The notes below the pieces were generated by a model, which made no database searches, was not told the DNA's origin, and worked only from the letters and a program-made list of their open reading frames with translations. Positions 47,275-60,110 of a stretch of 64,000 nt of DNA are shown in pieces. Position 1 is the stretch's first letter; every line of letters starts with the position of its first letter. Position numbers and translations under genes: made by a program. The stretch is from Cymodocea nodosa (lineage: Eukaryota; Streptophyta; Magnoliopsida; Alismatales; Cymodoceaceae): contig JAZBRI010000008.1 in NCBI GenBank assembly GCA_036874045.1, forward strand, positions 6,153,001 to 6,217,000, written 5' to 3'.

Positions 47275-50200
47275 TTACTCGTAAGAATGTTCCATATTTC
47301 CATTATCCATATAAATGTTCCTTAATCCCATTAAGTTTACAAACTTAATGTACTTTTCCGCTGGTATTCCTTTTGTCAAAGGATCAGCTATCATATCTTC
47401 TGTAGGGATATAACTCAATTTTATTTCCCCATTTCCTACAATATCACGAGTATAGTGATAATGTATGTTTATATGCTGTCCTTTTGTTGTATTTGCACCA
47501 CTATATACAAGACTTATTGCTGCTTGGTTATCACAATACATTTCTATTGGATCATTTATTAAGTTTAGATTCAAATCATTTATGAATCTTCTGATTCAAA
47601 CTGCATGTGATGCGGCTGCACTACAGGCAACATATTCAGCTTCCTGTGTGTATTTTGCTACACACCCTTGCTTCTTACTTCCCCAAGATATGGTTGCCCC
47701 TCCAAAGATGAATACATGTCCTGAAGTAGACTTCCCATCATCTTTGTCACCACCTAAATCTGCATCTGTATAACCAAGCATTTCAAGCTCATCTGCTTGA
47801 TAAGTCAATTTATGGTGCAAAGTTCCTTTTATATATTTCAAAATTCTTTTGACAGCTTCCCAATGTTTTGTACCAGGATTACTTTGATACCTACTTACAA
47901 TACTTACAGCATATGCCAAGTCTGGTCTTGTACACAACATAGCATACATCAAACTTCCAACCACTTGGGCATAAGGTGCTCTTAAAGGTTCCTTCCCTTT
48001 CCCAGGACATTGGTCCTTACTTAACTTTTTCCCTAAAATATAAGGTGTGGGAGATGAGGAACAATTTTCCATTCCAAACCTTTTTAACACCATTTGCAGG
48101 TATCTTTCCTGATTTATACTCAATGTTCTTGATTTTCGATCTCTTAAAATCTGAATTCCAAGAACATAGGATGCTTCCCCCATGTCCTTCATTTCAAATT
48201 TTCTACTAAGTTCTTCCTTTGTTTCATTCAACATGTCAGCATTATTTCCAGCAAGTAAAATATCATCCACATACAAGGATAATATTATGAAGTTACTCCC
48301 ACTATTCCTGACATATACACAGTAATCTAATCTGTTTGAAACAAATCCCATATTAACAATTATATCATGAAACTTATGATACCATTGTCTAGATGCTTGT
48401 TTTAAACCATATATTGACTTCTTCAATTTGCACACTTTTTCCTCATGTCCTTCCACCTGAAATCCCTCAGGTTGTAACATGTAGATTTCTTCTTGCAGGT
48501 CTCCATTTAGAAATGCAGTTTTTACATCCATTTGATGTAATTCCAAATCTAAATGTGCAACTATAGCCAATATAATTCTTATTGATGCGAATTTAGCAAC
48601 TGGAGAATATGTTTCATGAAAGTCAATTCCCGGTTTTTGTGTATAACCTTTAGCAACTAAACGAGCCTTATATTTTTCAATAGACCCATCAACCTTTAAC
48701 TTTTTTCGGAATATCCACTTGCACCCTATAGCTTTCCTTCCTTTAGGTAGATCACATAATTCCCACACATGATTCCATTTCATAGAATCAATCTCATCAT
48801 TCATGGCATCCAACCATAAATCTTTTTCATGAGATTCGACAACATCCTTATATGTCACGGGTTCCATGTGATTTTCCTCCATGTCTATCATTAAACAAGA
48901 AATCTCACAGGAATACAAATGGTAGTCATCCATCCATGTTGGTTGATGTCTCATCCTTTTGTTGCTAATAGGTAAATCCGGTTCTCTATCTTCTCCATTT
49001 CTATTGTTCTCTTCAATTCCATTTATAGGCTCATTTTGGATTTCTCCCATGATTTCCATGGGTTCACGATTGTTTTCATCAGCAATTTCCATAGGTTCAT
49101 CTATATTTTCAATGTTTCCTTCTTTTTCAACTCTAGGGTCATTTTCCAAGATATTATTGAAATAGTCATCATTCACCACAAATGGTGACTCATGTTCCTT
49201 TCCTATTTCTTCCTTTTCATTTAGATTTTCTAGGAAAGTGGCATCCCTATATTCAATAATTCCCTTTTCTTTACTATAGAACCTATAACCGAAAGAATTT
49301 TCACAATAGCCTATAAACCTACATTTAAGAGTCTTTGATTTTAACTTATCCCTTAATTGTTCAGGAATAAGTACATGGGTTATAGATCCCCATTTTCTTA
49401 AATGATATAAATTGGGCTTAGTTCCGGTCCATAATTCATAAGGTATGTTAAGTACAGACTTGGAGGGTATTCTATTTAATACATAATTTGCTGTGATCAA
49501 TGCTTCTCCCCAAAAAACTTTGGAGAGACCTGAATGTGAAAACATGCATCTAACAGAATTCATAAGAGTTCTGTTCTTTCTTTCCGCCACACCATTTTGT
49601 TGTGGTGTATAAGGCATTATTGTTTGTCTTTTAATTCCATGCATTTCACAAAACAATTTAAATTCATTAGAATTATATTCCCCTCCCCTATTTGACCTTA
49701 ACATCTTAATCCTTCTTCCAAGTTGTTTTTCTACATCCAACTTGTATTTCTTAAAACAAGTCAATACTTGACTTTTATGACTTATTAAATAAATGTAAGC
49801 ATATCTTGAAAAATCATCTATAAAAGTCACAAAATATTCTTTGTCATCATGAGTTTTAATACTTAATGGACCACACACATCAGAATGAATCAACCCTAAT
49901 AATTCATCTGATCTATATCCCTCACCAAAAGATTTCTTAGTCATTTTCCCAACTAAGCAATGTTGACATTTATTTAATTCCATGTCTTTAATTTCAGGCA
50001 ACATATTCAATTTTATCAATTGTTGTATTTTAGATTTATTAATATGTACTAACCTTAAATGCCACAAATCAATATCAGATAAACAATACTCAACATAATC
50101 AGAAACTATTTCATTAGCAACGACAGAAAGTTTAAACAAATCATGTTCAGGTACAAAAATTCCCATAGCAAAGATCTTTTTGTCTTTTCCTATGGATACA

Positions 50201-51357
50201 CGTTTATTGTAAAATCGAACTTCCAAATTATTCTTCAAAAGAGTGCCTACTGATATTAAATTCCGCCTCATGCCAGGTGCATAGAGGACGTCTTTCAAGA
50301 TCATAATGCTGTCTCCCAAGTCCAAACGATATGTGCCAATACCTTCCACATCTAAATAAGTATTGTTTCCCATATAGATGCGTTGTTGTCCAGGACTCAA
50401 CTCTTTAAATGAGTCAAGTCCCTTTTTCGTTTTGGTAATGTGCCTTGTAGCACCAGAATCAACCCACCATTCGTTTGAACTAGGGACTACAACATTATTG
50501 CATTCCACAACTCCCACGAAGGTTCTTTTGTTCTTTATGTTCGACTCCGAGGTTCCACCTTTATTTCCATCCCTATTGGGACAATGTGCCTTAAAATGAC
50601 CAAATTGGCCACAAGCATGGCAAGATCCTCGTGCTTTCTTTCCACATGCTTGATTTTGCTTGAAGTTGTTCTTGTTTGGTCCATTTCTTCTTTTGTTGCC
50701 TTTTTCAAATCTCTGCTTTTGAAATATGGCATTGGCTTCTTCTAAATGAGATTCATGTTGCCTCCGACTGATTATTATTTCCTGTTCAGTACCCAACCTA
50801 GCTGGCAATTCAGATAATTGTAGTGGGGTAGATCTAAGAGATGTGGTAACCATATCATAACTGTGTGGCAAACTATTCAATATGGTTGCTATTTGCAATT
50901 TTTCTGGTATAGGAGTTCCTGCAGTAGCTAAGTCTTTAGCCATTACCATCATATTATTTACATGCTCCACTACACTTTGTTCCTCTAGCATCCTGCAAGA
51001 GTTATATTTCTGAAGGAGCAACTGTGTGTTCATTTCAGTTGCTTTATTATATTTTTCTTTCAAAGCATTCCATAGTGTATAAACATTAGTATATGTTTCA
51101 TAGCATTTTACAAGACAATCTTCCATGAACATGAACATTAAATTTTTCGCCTTTTTATCATCTTTCCTCCATTGATTTACTCTTTTTATTTCCACTTCAG
51201 AAGCGTTTTCACCTATTTCCGGAGGATGCGAACCTATTACATGTTCAATATCTTCATATTCTAATGCTTGAAATATTTTCCGATACCACATCTCATAATT
51301 TACCCCATTTAACTTATCCATCCTTGCCAACTCAGTTGTAAACATCTTCGAAGCCAT
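47275..51357 (-). pseudogene. Gag-pol polyprotein of element E (1360 codons, one stop)
   Basis: The frame from ATG 51357 has copia gag (residues 1-240), a CCHC knuckle [14 protein letters not shown] (246-259), protease with WVDSGATRH (299-306) and GAG-pre-integrase (about 430-480). Integrase has HSDVCGP (D493) and [11 protein letters not shown] follows with [10 protein letters not shown], then RNase H with [21 protein letters not shown] at 47596-47598 replaces the Trp after SHAV; the same frame then continues 107 codons through CDNQAAISL and DMIADPLTKG. The second integrase Asp (usually SDRGGEY or SDNGGEY) is Asn: S-N-R-G-G. Both changes are G-to-A. It would otherwise be a complete copia polyprotein. 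Confidence 0.95.
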
Positions 51358-51399
51358 ACTTATATCTACAATCGAAATTATTTTTCAATTTCAATAAAT

Positions 51400-51610
51400 A
51401 ATTACCTTATAAACAAAAAATTCAAATATTAAATTTAAAATTTCAAAAAATCCAAAAAACTATTTGAATTCAAATTTCAAAATTCAAAAATCAAATTTAA
51501 ATTTCAAAATTTCAAATTTCAAATTTCAAATTTTCAAAAATATTTAAATTTCCAAATTTAAATTCAAATTACAAATATTATCCAATATAATATAATATAT
51601 TATAATATTT
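51400..51610. repeat. AT-rich low-complexity part of element E leader
   Basis: Runs of AATTTCAAATTT-like words form a 10-12 bp periodic tract just upstream of the gag start. Confidence 0.7.
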
Positions 51611-51649
51611 TATCAAAAGGGGGAGATATCGAATGTCTCTAACCCAATT

Positions 51650-52060
51650 GCCCGAGGGGCGGAAGACCGGCGATCCGGGTGCGCGCGAGCGGGCGGAGGT
51701 GCGCGCGGGCTGCGGAGGTGCGCGCGGGTTGCGGAGGTGCGTGTGCAGGTTGCGGAGGTGCGCGCGGGCTGCGGAAGTGCGTGTGCAGGCTGCGGAGGTG
51801 CGCGCGGGCTGCGGAAGGTGCGCGCAGGTGCGCGCGGGCTGTGGGACTGGCGGATGCGCGGGCAGCCGGACTGGCGGACGCGCAGGCGGCGGGATTGGCG
51901 GACGCGCGGGCAGCGGGAGGTGCTCGCGCGGGCGGCCGGACTGGCAGACGCGTAGGCGACGGGACTTGCGGACGCGCGGGCGGCTGGACTGGCGGTGCAC
52001 GCGTGCGGCGGGAGGTGCTCGCGTGGGCGGCCGGACTGGCGGTGCGCGCGGGCGGCGGGA
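51650..52060. repeat. GC-rich minisatellite in the 5' leader of element E
   Basis: About 400 bp of very high GC in an AT-rich region. The first part repeats a unit of about 19 bp (TGCGGAGGTGCGCGCGGGC with variants); the second repeats a unit of about 30 bp around GGACTGGCGGACGCGCGGGC. It lies between primer site and gag. The frames open here on both strands follow from base composition. Confidence 0.85.
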
Positions 52061-52062
52061 CT

Positions 52063-52075
52063 GGCTCTGATACCA
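52063..52075 (-). other. Primer-binding site of element E (tRNA-iMet)
   Basis: Minus-strand TGGTATCAGAGCC, one nucleotide from the 5' LTR; exact match to the initiator Met tRNA complement. Confidence 0.95.
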
Positions 52076-52076
52076 C

Positions 52077-52271
52077 TGTTAGATTGCGCGAGTTTAGGGG
52101 CTCCGATGGTGGATTATTCCAGGTGATCAATACTTTGTGTTATTCACCTCTATTTATAGCATTTGGAGGATTAACTACCTCCACCATCTCCGCCCCTCAA
52201 CCTCCTCCTTAATTTTCGGTAACCACTGGAATTTGAATTTTGAATCTTGGTCTTTTTGACCAATTCCAACA
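52077..52271 (-). repeat. 5' LTR of element E
   Basis: 195 bp, three differences from the 3' LTR (near the TGTTAG end, at GCATTT/GTATTT and at CCCCTC/CCCCCC). Confidence 0.95.
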
Positions 52272-52276
52272 GGTTT

Positions 52277-53520
52277 CATGCAAATTGGATCGTCAATTTG
52301 AAAGTTTCTTAATTTCAAAGGCATCAAAGTAGTGCAGTCTTATACAAGCAGAATATCGTTTTATTACCATCGATTTCCCCTAGTCAGCCATGTCGACTTT
52401 GCTTCAGTCCTTACTTCCTTGAAATATGTGCGCTTGGCGTGATGAAGCTTTATTCGTTTATTTCCATGATCATTCAATGCACGCCTACATTTTAGTTACA
52501 CATCATTGCGTAAGCGTCGAATACTTCATTAGTCATGTCATGATGATATTTTCATGTTGTAACCACGCATCCTTGACGTTGGAAACCGTATGCATACGCG
52601 TGTTCACCCAGCAATCTTTCTAAACTAAAATTCATTTTCCACAAATATTTATCATCGAAGCCTAGTCAACAAAAATATCAATACATGTGTTCCTGCTCTC
52701 GCCGCTCTCCGACGTCTGCAAACTGCAAATTGCACGTACGCATAAGATAATATATGTGCATACTCGTCCTTGTTCCGCGTTGCCTGTCGAAGGACCCAAG
52801 TAGTTGGTGCGTGCTTGAATTGGCTTTTATATATGGAAAAAGGGCTGAAATAGCTGGCATGGCAGATGAATCACAACTCCACAGGGGGAAGATTCGATCG
52901 TCTGGGTTGAAACCAATTGATCTCTATTATTTGTTGCCATTAGATCCTATATACACGTAATACTGATGAGGTCAGCCTGGCCAGTGGTCGGTCCCCCCCC
53001 CCCCCCCCTCCACACCCCCCAGCGAGCTTTCGGTCGGAGTCTCCGAGCGTCTATCTCTCTCCTCTGACTAGCTGAAAGCCTTCGTGTAAGATATAAAGAT
53101 ATAAGTTTGTCTAAAATGGACACAGTACCAACAACTTGCGCTACAAACACGGATGTGGCTGTTTTATATATACATCTTGAAATAATTTATATTAGAGTTT
53201 GCATATTAACGAAAGATTCCAATCAGAGACGCCCGTGAGAACACGATCGTATGTTAAAAATATAGGACCAGTTTTATTTTCATTTGATGTAGTATACATA
53301 TTTTAACTTTTCATCCAGACCCGAGGTGCCGTGCACATGCATCCGTTCAAAGGTGGAGAAGAGCATGCAGAAGAAATACTCGCAACAGTTCATCAGTCAG
53401 TAAAGAACGCCAAACATGATTTTGACGTTGGGCACATAAAAGGATAACCATCAACACCACCTAAACTGCGGAAGACCTGGACAATTGGAAAACAGGGATG
53501 CACCACTGTTTATCCTTTTC
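52277..53520. other. Intergenic region upstream of the STP gene
   Basis: No supported gene. Composition is more balanced than in the transposon block. A C16 run lies at 52993-53008. A TGACGTTGG-like word (W-box core TTGAC with ACGT) lies near 53420. Confidence 0.5.
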
Positions 53521-53524
53521 GTTT

Positions 53525-53598
53525 CTATTTATAAGCATGACCATGCCTATCCATAACACGCATCTAGACCTCTGGACCATCCCTAAAACCTCTATAAA
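53525..53598 (+). promoter_or_regulatory. Candidate TATA boxes of the STP gene
   Basis: Two candidates: TATTTATAAG at 53527-53536 and TCTATAAACC at 53591-53600. With the second, transcription would start near 53625, which puts the in-frame upstream ATG at 53619 outside the transcript and makes ATG 53664 the first start codon. Confidence 0.5.
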
Positions 53599-53663
53599 CC
53601 CCCTTTATCTTCTTGGCAATGCGCGCACAAAACCATCTAACGGGAGCAAAAGTTGGGGGGAAG

Positions 53664-56600
53664 ATGGCCGGAGGTGGCGTCGCTGTTGAGGCAGGGAGGA
53701 GAGCCGAGTTGTATGATGGGAGGATAACTAGATACTTCGTCCTCGCTTGCCTCGTCGGATCACTGGGAGGATCGCTTTTCGGATATGATCTTGGCATTTC
53801 TGGTAAGCACATCCTTCCGTATACACCAGTGCCTCTTAGAGACTTGTATGTGTGCATCTTTGTTCCAAGTTCATAAAGGTTCCATGATTTGCTCAATGGC
53901 GACTTGGGTTGGGTTTCTTTTCATGGCGCCCCAGAGTTTTGCTCCTTCTTTTGTATCTGAAGAATCGTAGGAACAATAATGCTATATCAGAGCATGATGC
54001 GGTAGATCTTCAAATTCTATGCTCAAATCCAAGCAAAAACATTATCAATTTCAAATCAAAAAACAAAGTAAATCGGTCAATAATGGTGAACGGTAAGAAA
54101 GGATCTCTCTCTTCGTTACCTTAGAATGCCAGATGTGAAACGCTCCGGGAATCAACAGCAGAGTTTACCTTGATTCTTTAGTTAGTTACCTGATAGGCGT
54201 TTTTCGCAGGTATGGGCCATGACTTCAATGGCAATAAAAGAGTTAATAGCGTGGAAACATGCTGTTGTTTGTTGAAAAAGAAGGCAAGAACTGCTTCCTC
54301 TCCCAATCTAAGTTTACAAGGTTTCCTGTTCCAATCCAAAAATTCTGATCATCAGCAAAAAGATGTATTGGACATCCAATAGAGGGATTTTTTATTGTAT
54401 ACTTTGTTTTAAGTCCCATTTCATTTGTAATTTTAAGGTCCTCTAGGCATTAATTAAGTGGATGTGCATGGAGTTCAATTCAGAAAACCGCATTTGACCG
54501 TGATATTGTATTGAAAACATGAAACATTTAACAAAAGACTACTACTTGACTAAAAGTGGAGAGGTTCGTTATTATGCATTTTGTTTTCAGTCTAATCTCA
54601 TTTTCGAAGATCGCAATCTTTTCATCTGTTCCTTCCGATTTAGCTGGGCATCGGCATCAAAAATAAAGAATATTTGATTAACTACCCTTTAGTACTACTA
54701 AATTTCAACTTCAGCTACTCAGGAAAACACCTGTACGACTGGATTTGTAATCGTAAATAAGCAATCATAACTACTTAACGCATTCATGTAACAGAGTTTG
54801 AGTTTTCAGGTGCCCTAGAATTCTCCTCTTTTCTGTCTCTTCTTCTTCTTATTCTTCTTCTTCTCTTGACGAAGGTGGTGTCACTTCCATGGACGACTTC
54901 TTGAGGGCTTTCTTCCCAGCAACATACCAGAGGAAGCAGCGCCACCTTCACGAGACGGACTACTGCAAGTACGACGACCAGGCGCTTACCCTCTTCACGT
55001 CCGCCCTCTACTTCGCCGGTCTGGTTTCCACATTTGGAGCCTCCGTTGTCACGAGGAAGCGTGGAAGAAGAGCCAGCATCATGGTTGGGGCCGTCAGTTT
55101 CTTCTGCGGCGGAGCCCTAAATGCCGTCGCCGTGAACATCGCCATGCTCATCGTCGGTCGCATTCTTCTCGGCTTCGGCATTGGTTTTGGGAACCAGGTG
55201 ACCACAACCTTCTCTCGTCATTTCTTAAGTTTAGATTTAAAATATTATTGTTTTTAATAACCACCAAATATTTTAGGACATCGAACTACGCAACTACGAA
55301 TATTTGTATTTTTTTTACAAATATTCAAATTTTAATCAATATAAAAATAATTATTATTATAAAAAATAAGAAATATATGAGAACGTAGATCAACTAAATC
55401 TAAGTGGTTGAGTTTATTAATGCCGTGTGATTTAAACCTTATTAGAGTTTATAAATCTCAATTTATCATCATCTTACCGATTTAAATAAAAAGAATGTAC
55501 ACCCATGTTTTTTTTTCAAACTTTATGAACCCACCGTTGAGAAGAGTACAGTAAAAAAACACAGATGAGTTCCAAGAACATAACAAGAAAAACAAACAAA
55601 AAAAGATAATAGCAAAATAAAAAAATATTTATTACTTTCTTTTACAACATCAGCCATATATCATCCCAAAAAAAAGTATTTTCTCTATTTGAAATATGAG
55701 AATAAGAGAAACTGGAAACAATAAGGTATAAGTCCCTAATGCTTTTTAAAACAGGGGAAGATTTATTGAGAAGCCCCTACAGCCTAAATAGAATGCTTTA
55801 AGACCAAGATTGTTTTGCAATATCATCAAAAGTTTCTTTAAAATTCCAAGATTTATAAAATTCAAAAGGTATATTCGTTGTCTTAAACCATCTCCTACGT
55901 GGATACATGTATGTATGCCATGGAAATTATGAAAGTTTCTCTACAGGAGCAATGCCCTTTGTTTTTTCATATTTTTATAGTTAGGAATGAATGGTATGTT
56001 AGAGATTAAACAGAGGAAGTATAAATTTTGCAATGATATAAACAATGACAAAATCATAAAATTGAATGGTTATATTACGTTACTTGTAAATTACGTATTA
56101 TGAAGAATTAGTAATGGAACTCGTAGTTTTACATCGTGTACCATTAAAATATGATCTATTTTTTAAATATCATTTAATCTAGAAAAATAGCATGTTTACC
56201 GTCTACTTTCTGCAAATCTGTAAAACACAGGCGGTTCCACTATTCCTCTCGGAGATTTCTCCGCCGAAGATTCGAGGAGCGGCGAATCAACTGTTCCAGC
56301 TTACCACCTGCCTGGGGATTCTGGTCGCCGACGTGATCAACTACTTCACAGAACAGCTCCATCCATGGGGGTGGAGGCTGTCCCTCGGTCTCGCCATGGT
56401 GCCGGCGACGCTCATGTTCGTTGGTGCCGTCTTCATGCCGGAAACCCCAAACAGCCTCGTCGAGATGGGGAAGATGGAGGAGGCCAGACATATCTTGGAA
56501 AAGGTGCGGGGTACGAAGAACGTGGCGGCCGAGTTCGAGGACCTAGTGGATGCAAGCAGGGCGTCGAAAATGGTGAAGCACCCGTTCCGTAATCTCCTCA

Positions 56601-57418
56601 GGCGCAGGAATCGTCCGCAGCTTGTCGTTGGGGCGTTGGGCATCCCGGCGTTTCAGCAGCTGACCGGGATGAATTCGATCCTCTTTTATGCTCCAGTTAT
56701 ATTTCAGAGCTTGGGGTTCGGTTCTGGGGCCTCCCTGTACTCAGCCATGGTTACTGGTAGCATGCTTGTCATTGGTGCCGTTGTTTCCATGTATGTGGTT
56801 GACAGAAAGGGTAGGCGGTTCTTGTTCATGGAGGCCGGGGTTCAGATGATAGTATCCATGGTAAGTAGTTCAGTTCCAACATATTCAAAGGTTCATCGTT
56901 CATTTTTTAGCAATGGGTAAGCTTATAAATCTGATCGAAAACTATTGAATACTTGCTTGCAGGCAGTTGTTGCTATTACCCTTGCATTGGAATTTGGCCA
57001 TGGTGTTGTCCTCTCCAAAGGTGTGTCCGTAATCCTGGTGATTGCGATTTGTGCATTTGTCCTTGCCTATGGTTGGTCATGGGGACCCTTGGGGTGGTTG
57101 GTTCCAAGTGAAATTTTCCCCTTGGAGACAAGATCGGCAGGACAGAGTATGGTGGTCTGTGTCAATCTATTCTTCACTGCAGCAATTGCGCAATGCTTCC
57201 TTGCTGCATTATGCCACCTGAGATGGGGTGTCTTTGTTCTCTTCGCCTGTCTAATCCTGATAATGTCCATGTTCATCTTCTTCCTCCTTCCAGAAACAAA
57301 GCAAGTCCCTATTGAGGAGATGTCCCAACTTTGGTCAAAACATTGGTATTGGAAGAGAATCGTCTGCACGGATCCTGAGCATCCACATCAAGGAGAACGG
57401 GAAACTCCACAGGTTTAA
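53664..57418 (+). CDS. STP-type monosaccharide/H+ symporter, four exons
   Basis: Exons 53664-53802, 54875-55197, 56231-56860 and 56963-57418, all with GT-AG borders and matching phase, give 515 residues, the usual STP length. It is a 12-helix sugar porter of the plasma membrane that imports hexoses with protons. Visible signatures: GGSLFGYDLGISGG in TM1, RKRGRRASI between TM2 and 3, GRILLGFGIGFGNQAVPLFLSE in TM4-5, the PETPNSL block, QQLTGMNSILFYAPV in TM7, DRKGRRFLF, and GPLGWLVPSEIFPLETRSAGQ. Two lid-domain cysteines of STPs are present (DYCKYDDQ and ALCHLRWG). No stops or frameshifts. An in-frame ATG at 53619 would add 15 residues; 53664 fits the family N-terminus MAGG. Closest member not decided. 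Confidence 0.95.
53803..54874 (+). other. Intron 1 of the STP gene
   Basis: 1072 bp, GTAAGC to AAG, with a TTCTTCTTCTT pyrimidine tract before the acceptor. No transposon or embedded gene recognised. Confidence 0.85.
55198..56230 (+). other. Intron 2 of the STP gene
   Basis: 1033 bp, strongly AT-rich, between GC-rich exons. It interrupts the coding after GNQ, the common STP intron site. No recognised element inside. Confidence 0.85.
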
Positions 57419-57580
57419 ATCCCAGTAAAACGTAGACTTTCTTGCAAGAAATGAACAGTTCTTTTATACAACAAAATGGACATCAATGCTTTTTTACAAG
57501 TTATTAAATATAAATATATCAATGTTTTTTACAATGAGCCTGTTTCCTTATGACTATTACATAAATAGTTATTTATTATT

Positions 57581-57610
57581 CCCCCCCCCCCCCCCAACAC
57601 ACACACACCT
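57581..57610. repeat. Poly-C and AC microsatellite downstream of the STP gene
   Basis: C15 followed by a short ACACACAC run, about 160 bp after the stop codon. Confidence 0.8.
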
Positions 57611-57779
57611 CCCCTATCCATCAATTACCTAGTAGAATATGTTGGTCACGTTGCTCAACTTCTAATGGGCAACATGACATTACCCACCATGACATCTTTC
57701 TTAGTAACTAAATTAAGAGATCTAATCTTGAAAAGGATTATGGATTTTGAAAATGCACTTTGATCAATCTAAGGAAGTA

Positions 57780-60110
57780 GTCATCACCCTTATCATTTTC
57801 AAGATCTTTATTATTTCTCAGATGTTATCTTGCCTATTGATTTCAAGGCACCCAATTTCATAAAATATGATGGTAAGGGTTGTCCCATTTTTCACTTTAG
57901 AGCACATCATGAGGACTTGGCTCCCCTCAAGGTGGATGAGAAGCTCCTAATCCGTTTATTCCAATAAAGTCTAATTGGCACATTCTTAAAATGCTTCACT
58001 TCATTAAAGGTGATCAACATTTGATCTTAGGATCAATTTGCTAATGTTTTTGTGGAATGATATTCTTTCAACTTGAATGTGGCACCTAAGGAAGATTTGG
58101 AATCTATGAAGCAATGTTCCAACATATTGTTTGGGGAGTATGCTGGATGTTGGTGATCTTTGGCTACTCAAATCAAGGATAAACTTTCTAATGAGGAGTC
58201 AACCAACATGATCATCAAAGGAGTTCAATCATCCATAGGGGTCCTCTTTAGTATCCAATTTCATAATTCTTTTGCTTGACTACTAAGAGTTGATGCATAG
58301 GTGCAAGTATTTCTTTAGAGTGGGAACTTTCTTACCTTGTCTACATTAGTTCAACCAACAATTGGGCTTGGAAGTTCCACCCAAAATGGAAAAGTGAAAT
58401 GTGGTGATAATAAGAAACACACTATTGCCAATGTTGCTCAAACCACCCAAAACCAACCCAAGTAGCTAGTATATAAACCCTAATCCAAGAACCTTAGAGA
58501 TTCAAATATTACCACAATTGTAGAACCTATATACCCCTTAGTATTAGCCCCACTTCCAACTCAATAGTTGCCTTGGCAACCTCAACAAACCTCCATCCCA
58601 CCATTGGAGAGAGGCTAGGTGTAATTTTACTCTATTAGTCGAGCCTCTTTTAGTGTGGTGTTTCCTAAGTGGTATGATACAAACAAATTTTGTAAGTTTC
58701 ATCAATTAATTGGACACTCAACTAATTGATGTTATTCCTTAAGAAATGCAATCTAAGACCTTATAGATAGCAAAACCATCATCATTTAGTCCCAAGATCA
58801 ACCTTTAGTTGTCAACTCCTCTCTCCCTAATCATTAGGCTAAGCCTTCGAAGTAAATCTAATATCATCTTCTATCACCTCTTTTAGTGAGAGTCCTTTAG
58901 ACACTTCTAATTTAATTTTACCTATCTCTTCTTCTCTTGCCTTGGATATTCTCAGACCTTATGTTAGTCATATGGAATCTATTGTCAACTTCTCAAAGGA
59001 TGATGGAAAATAGTGACTAGTTTGCTTGATAGTTCTTTAGGGCACAACAACCTTCCCAATGACCATGACCCCTATTATTCTATCATCTACCTAATAGCCA
59101 TCTAGCCTAGTAGTTGCGGCAACTTTACAAGTTATCCCCATATCTTTTATCCCCACATCTTTTGTTACTTTCTCCTTACTATTTGTACCTTTTATCATTT
59201 TTGTTGCACCAACACCCATGACACTACATTGTACACATAGAACAATCTCACCTCTAGCTAGACTTATAATTATCACACTTTATTGTGACATGCATATAGA
59301 TATGACATGGAAATGTGTGTTGAAGTCACCAGATTTGGAAGGGTGTACATGCCCTCTCACCTTCTTGATTAGCAAAATGTTACTCCCATTAAATTGATGT
59401 AGCCACCACTTCACCTCTACACCTATAGTAGATATTACTTCTCAATTAAAGAAGGTGAAAGCCAACATTTCAATTTAGGGTTTGATTCACACATTTGTTG
59501 AACATTAGGAAGTTTTCCTTTGAGCTTTCTAAGTTGCACATGTTTTCCCTCAAGTGACACTTGATACCTTAGAGAACATGGCTGGAATGATTTCAACTCC
59601 TAAAGTGTTAGTTTATTCCATGAATGGCTTATCACTTGTAGAGATTAATCATAATCTCTCATTACACATCATAGTCTAATACAAGAACTTTCATATATCT
59701 CTCACAATGGTCAATGATGAAGTAGACATTAACATTAACCCATTGAGGACTATCCTTAATTAGCTTGGATTCAAGCTTGAGAACATTAGACTTGTTGCTA
59801 GGGGCATGAAGTCTTTTGATGATATCTATCATGAGGCATTTGGAATGTTTGATTTTCTAATCAATGTTGGACTGATTGAATTTATCGTCCTTTTTATATT
59901 GTTGAGGTCTAGGAATTATCCTTAGGTATCATTATATTTAGACTCACAACTAGAAGTTTTGAAGGAATCACTTATGTAGTCCTCTCTAAAGGGATTAAAG
60001 TTCTTAATGTTCATACTATTAGAAATCCTCTTTAAGTCTAAATGGATCAATAATTTGACAATTTGGATGTTCGTTTCAAGCTCTTAGAAAAATAGGAAAT
60101 ATCAAACTTG
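57780..60110 (+). pseudogene. Decayed Ty3/gypsy gag-protease remnant
   Basis: Discontinuous plus-strand frames resemble plant gypsy gag. FIKYDGKGCPIFHFRAHHEDLAP (spaced over 57860-57925), QCSNILFGEYAGCW near 58110 and IKGVQSSIGVLFS near 58215 are visible. A CKFHQLIGHSTN knuckle-like block is near 58690, and PLRT...LGFKLENIR and FDDIYHEAFGMFDFLINVGLIEF near 59740-59885 fit a protease region. Stops and frameshifts are dense. I see no RT, so it may be a non-autonomous type or simply truncated near 60110. Confidence 0.65.

Larger units (their letters stand above)
47002..52271 (-). mobile_element. Near-complete Ty1/copia element E
   Basis: 5270 bp with 195-bp LTRs, flanked by a perfect target duplication GGTTT at 46997-47001 and 52272-52276. 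It has an initiator-Met primer site, a GC-rich leader, one gag-pol frame and a polypurine tract. The LTRs differ at three positions (about 1.5 percent), so the insertion is recent compared with A-D. It cannot be autonomous as it stands: integrase has lost a catalytic Asp and RNase H has a stop. Confidence 0.95.

Noticed and set aside
47465-48209. Plus-strand frames opposite the RNase H/RT of element E
   Set aside because: Shadows of the intact copia frame on the minus strand.
51633-52212. Several open frames on both strands in the GC-rich tract (for example 51633-52070 plus, 51578-52000 minus)
   Set aside because: They follow from high GC and tandem repetition; the peptides are Arg/Gly/Ala or Pro/Ala runs and the tract is the leader of element E.
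53619-53663. Upstream in-frame ATG as start of the STP protein
   Set aside because: It would add 15 residues not typical of the family, and the closer TATA box would place transcription start after it.
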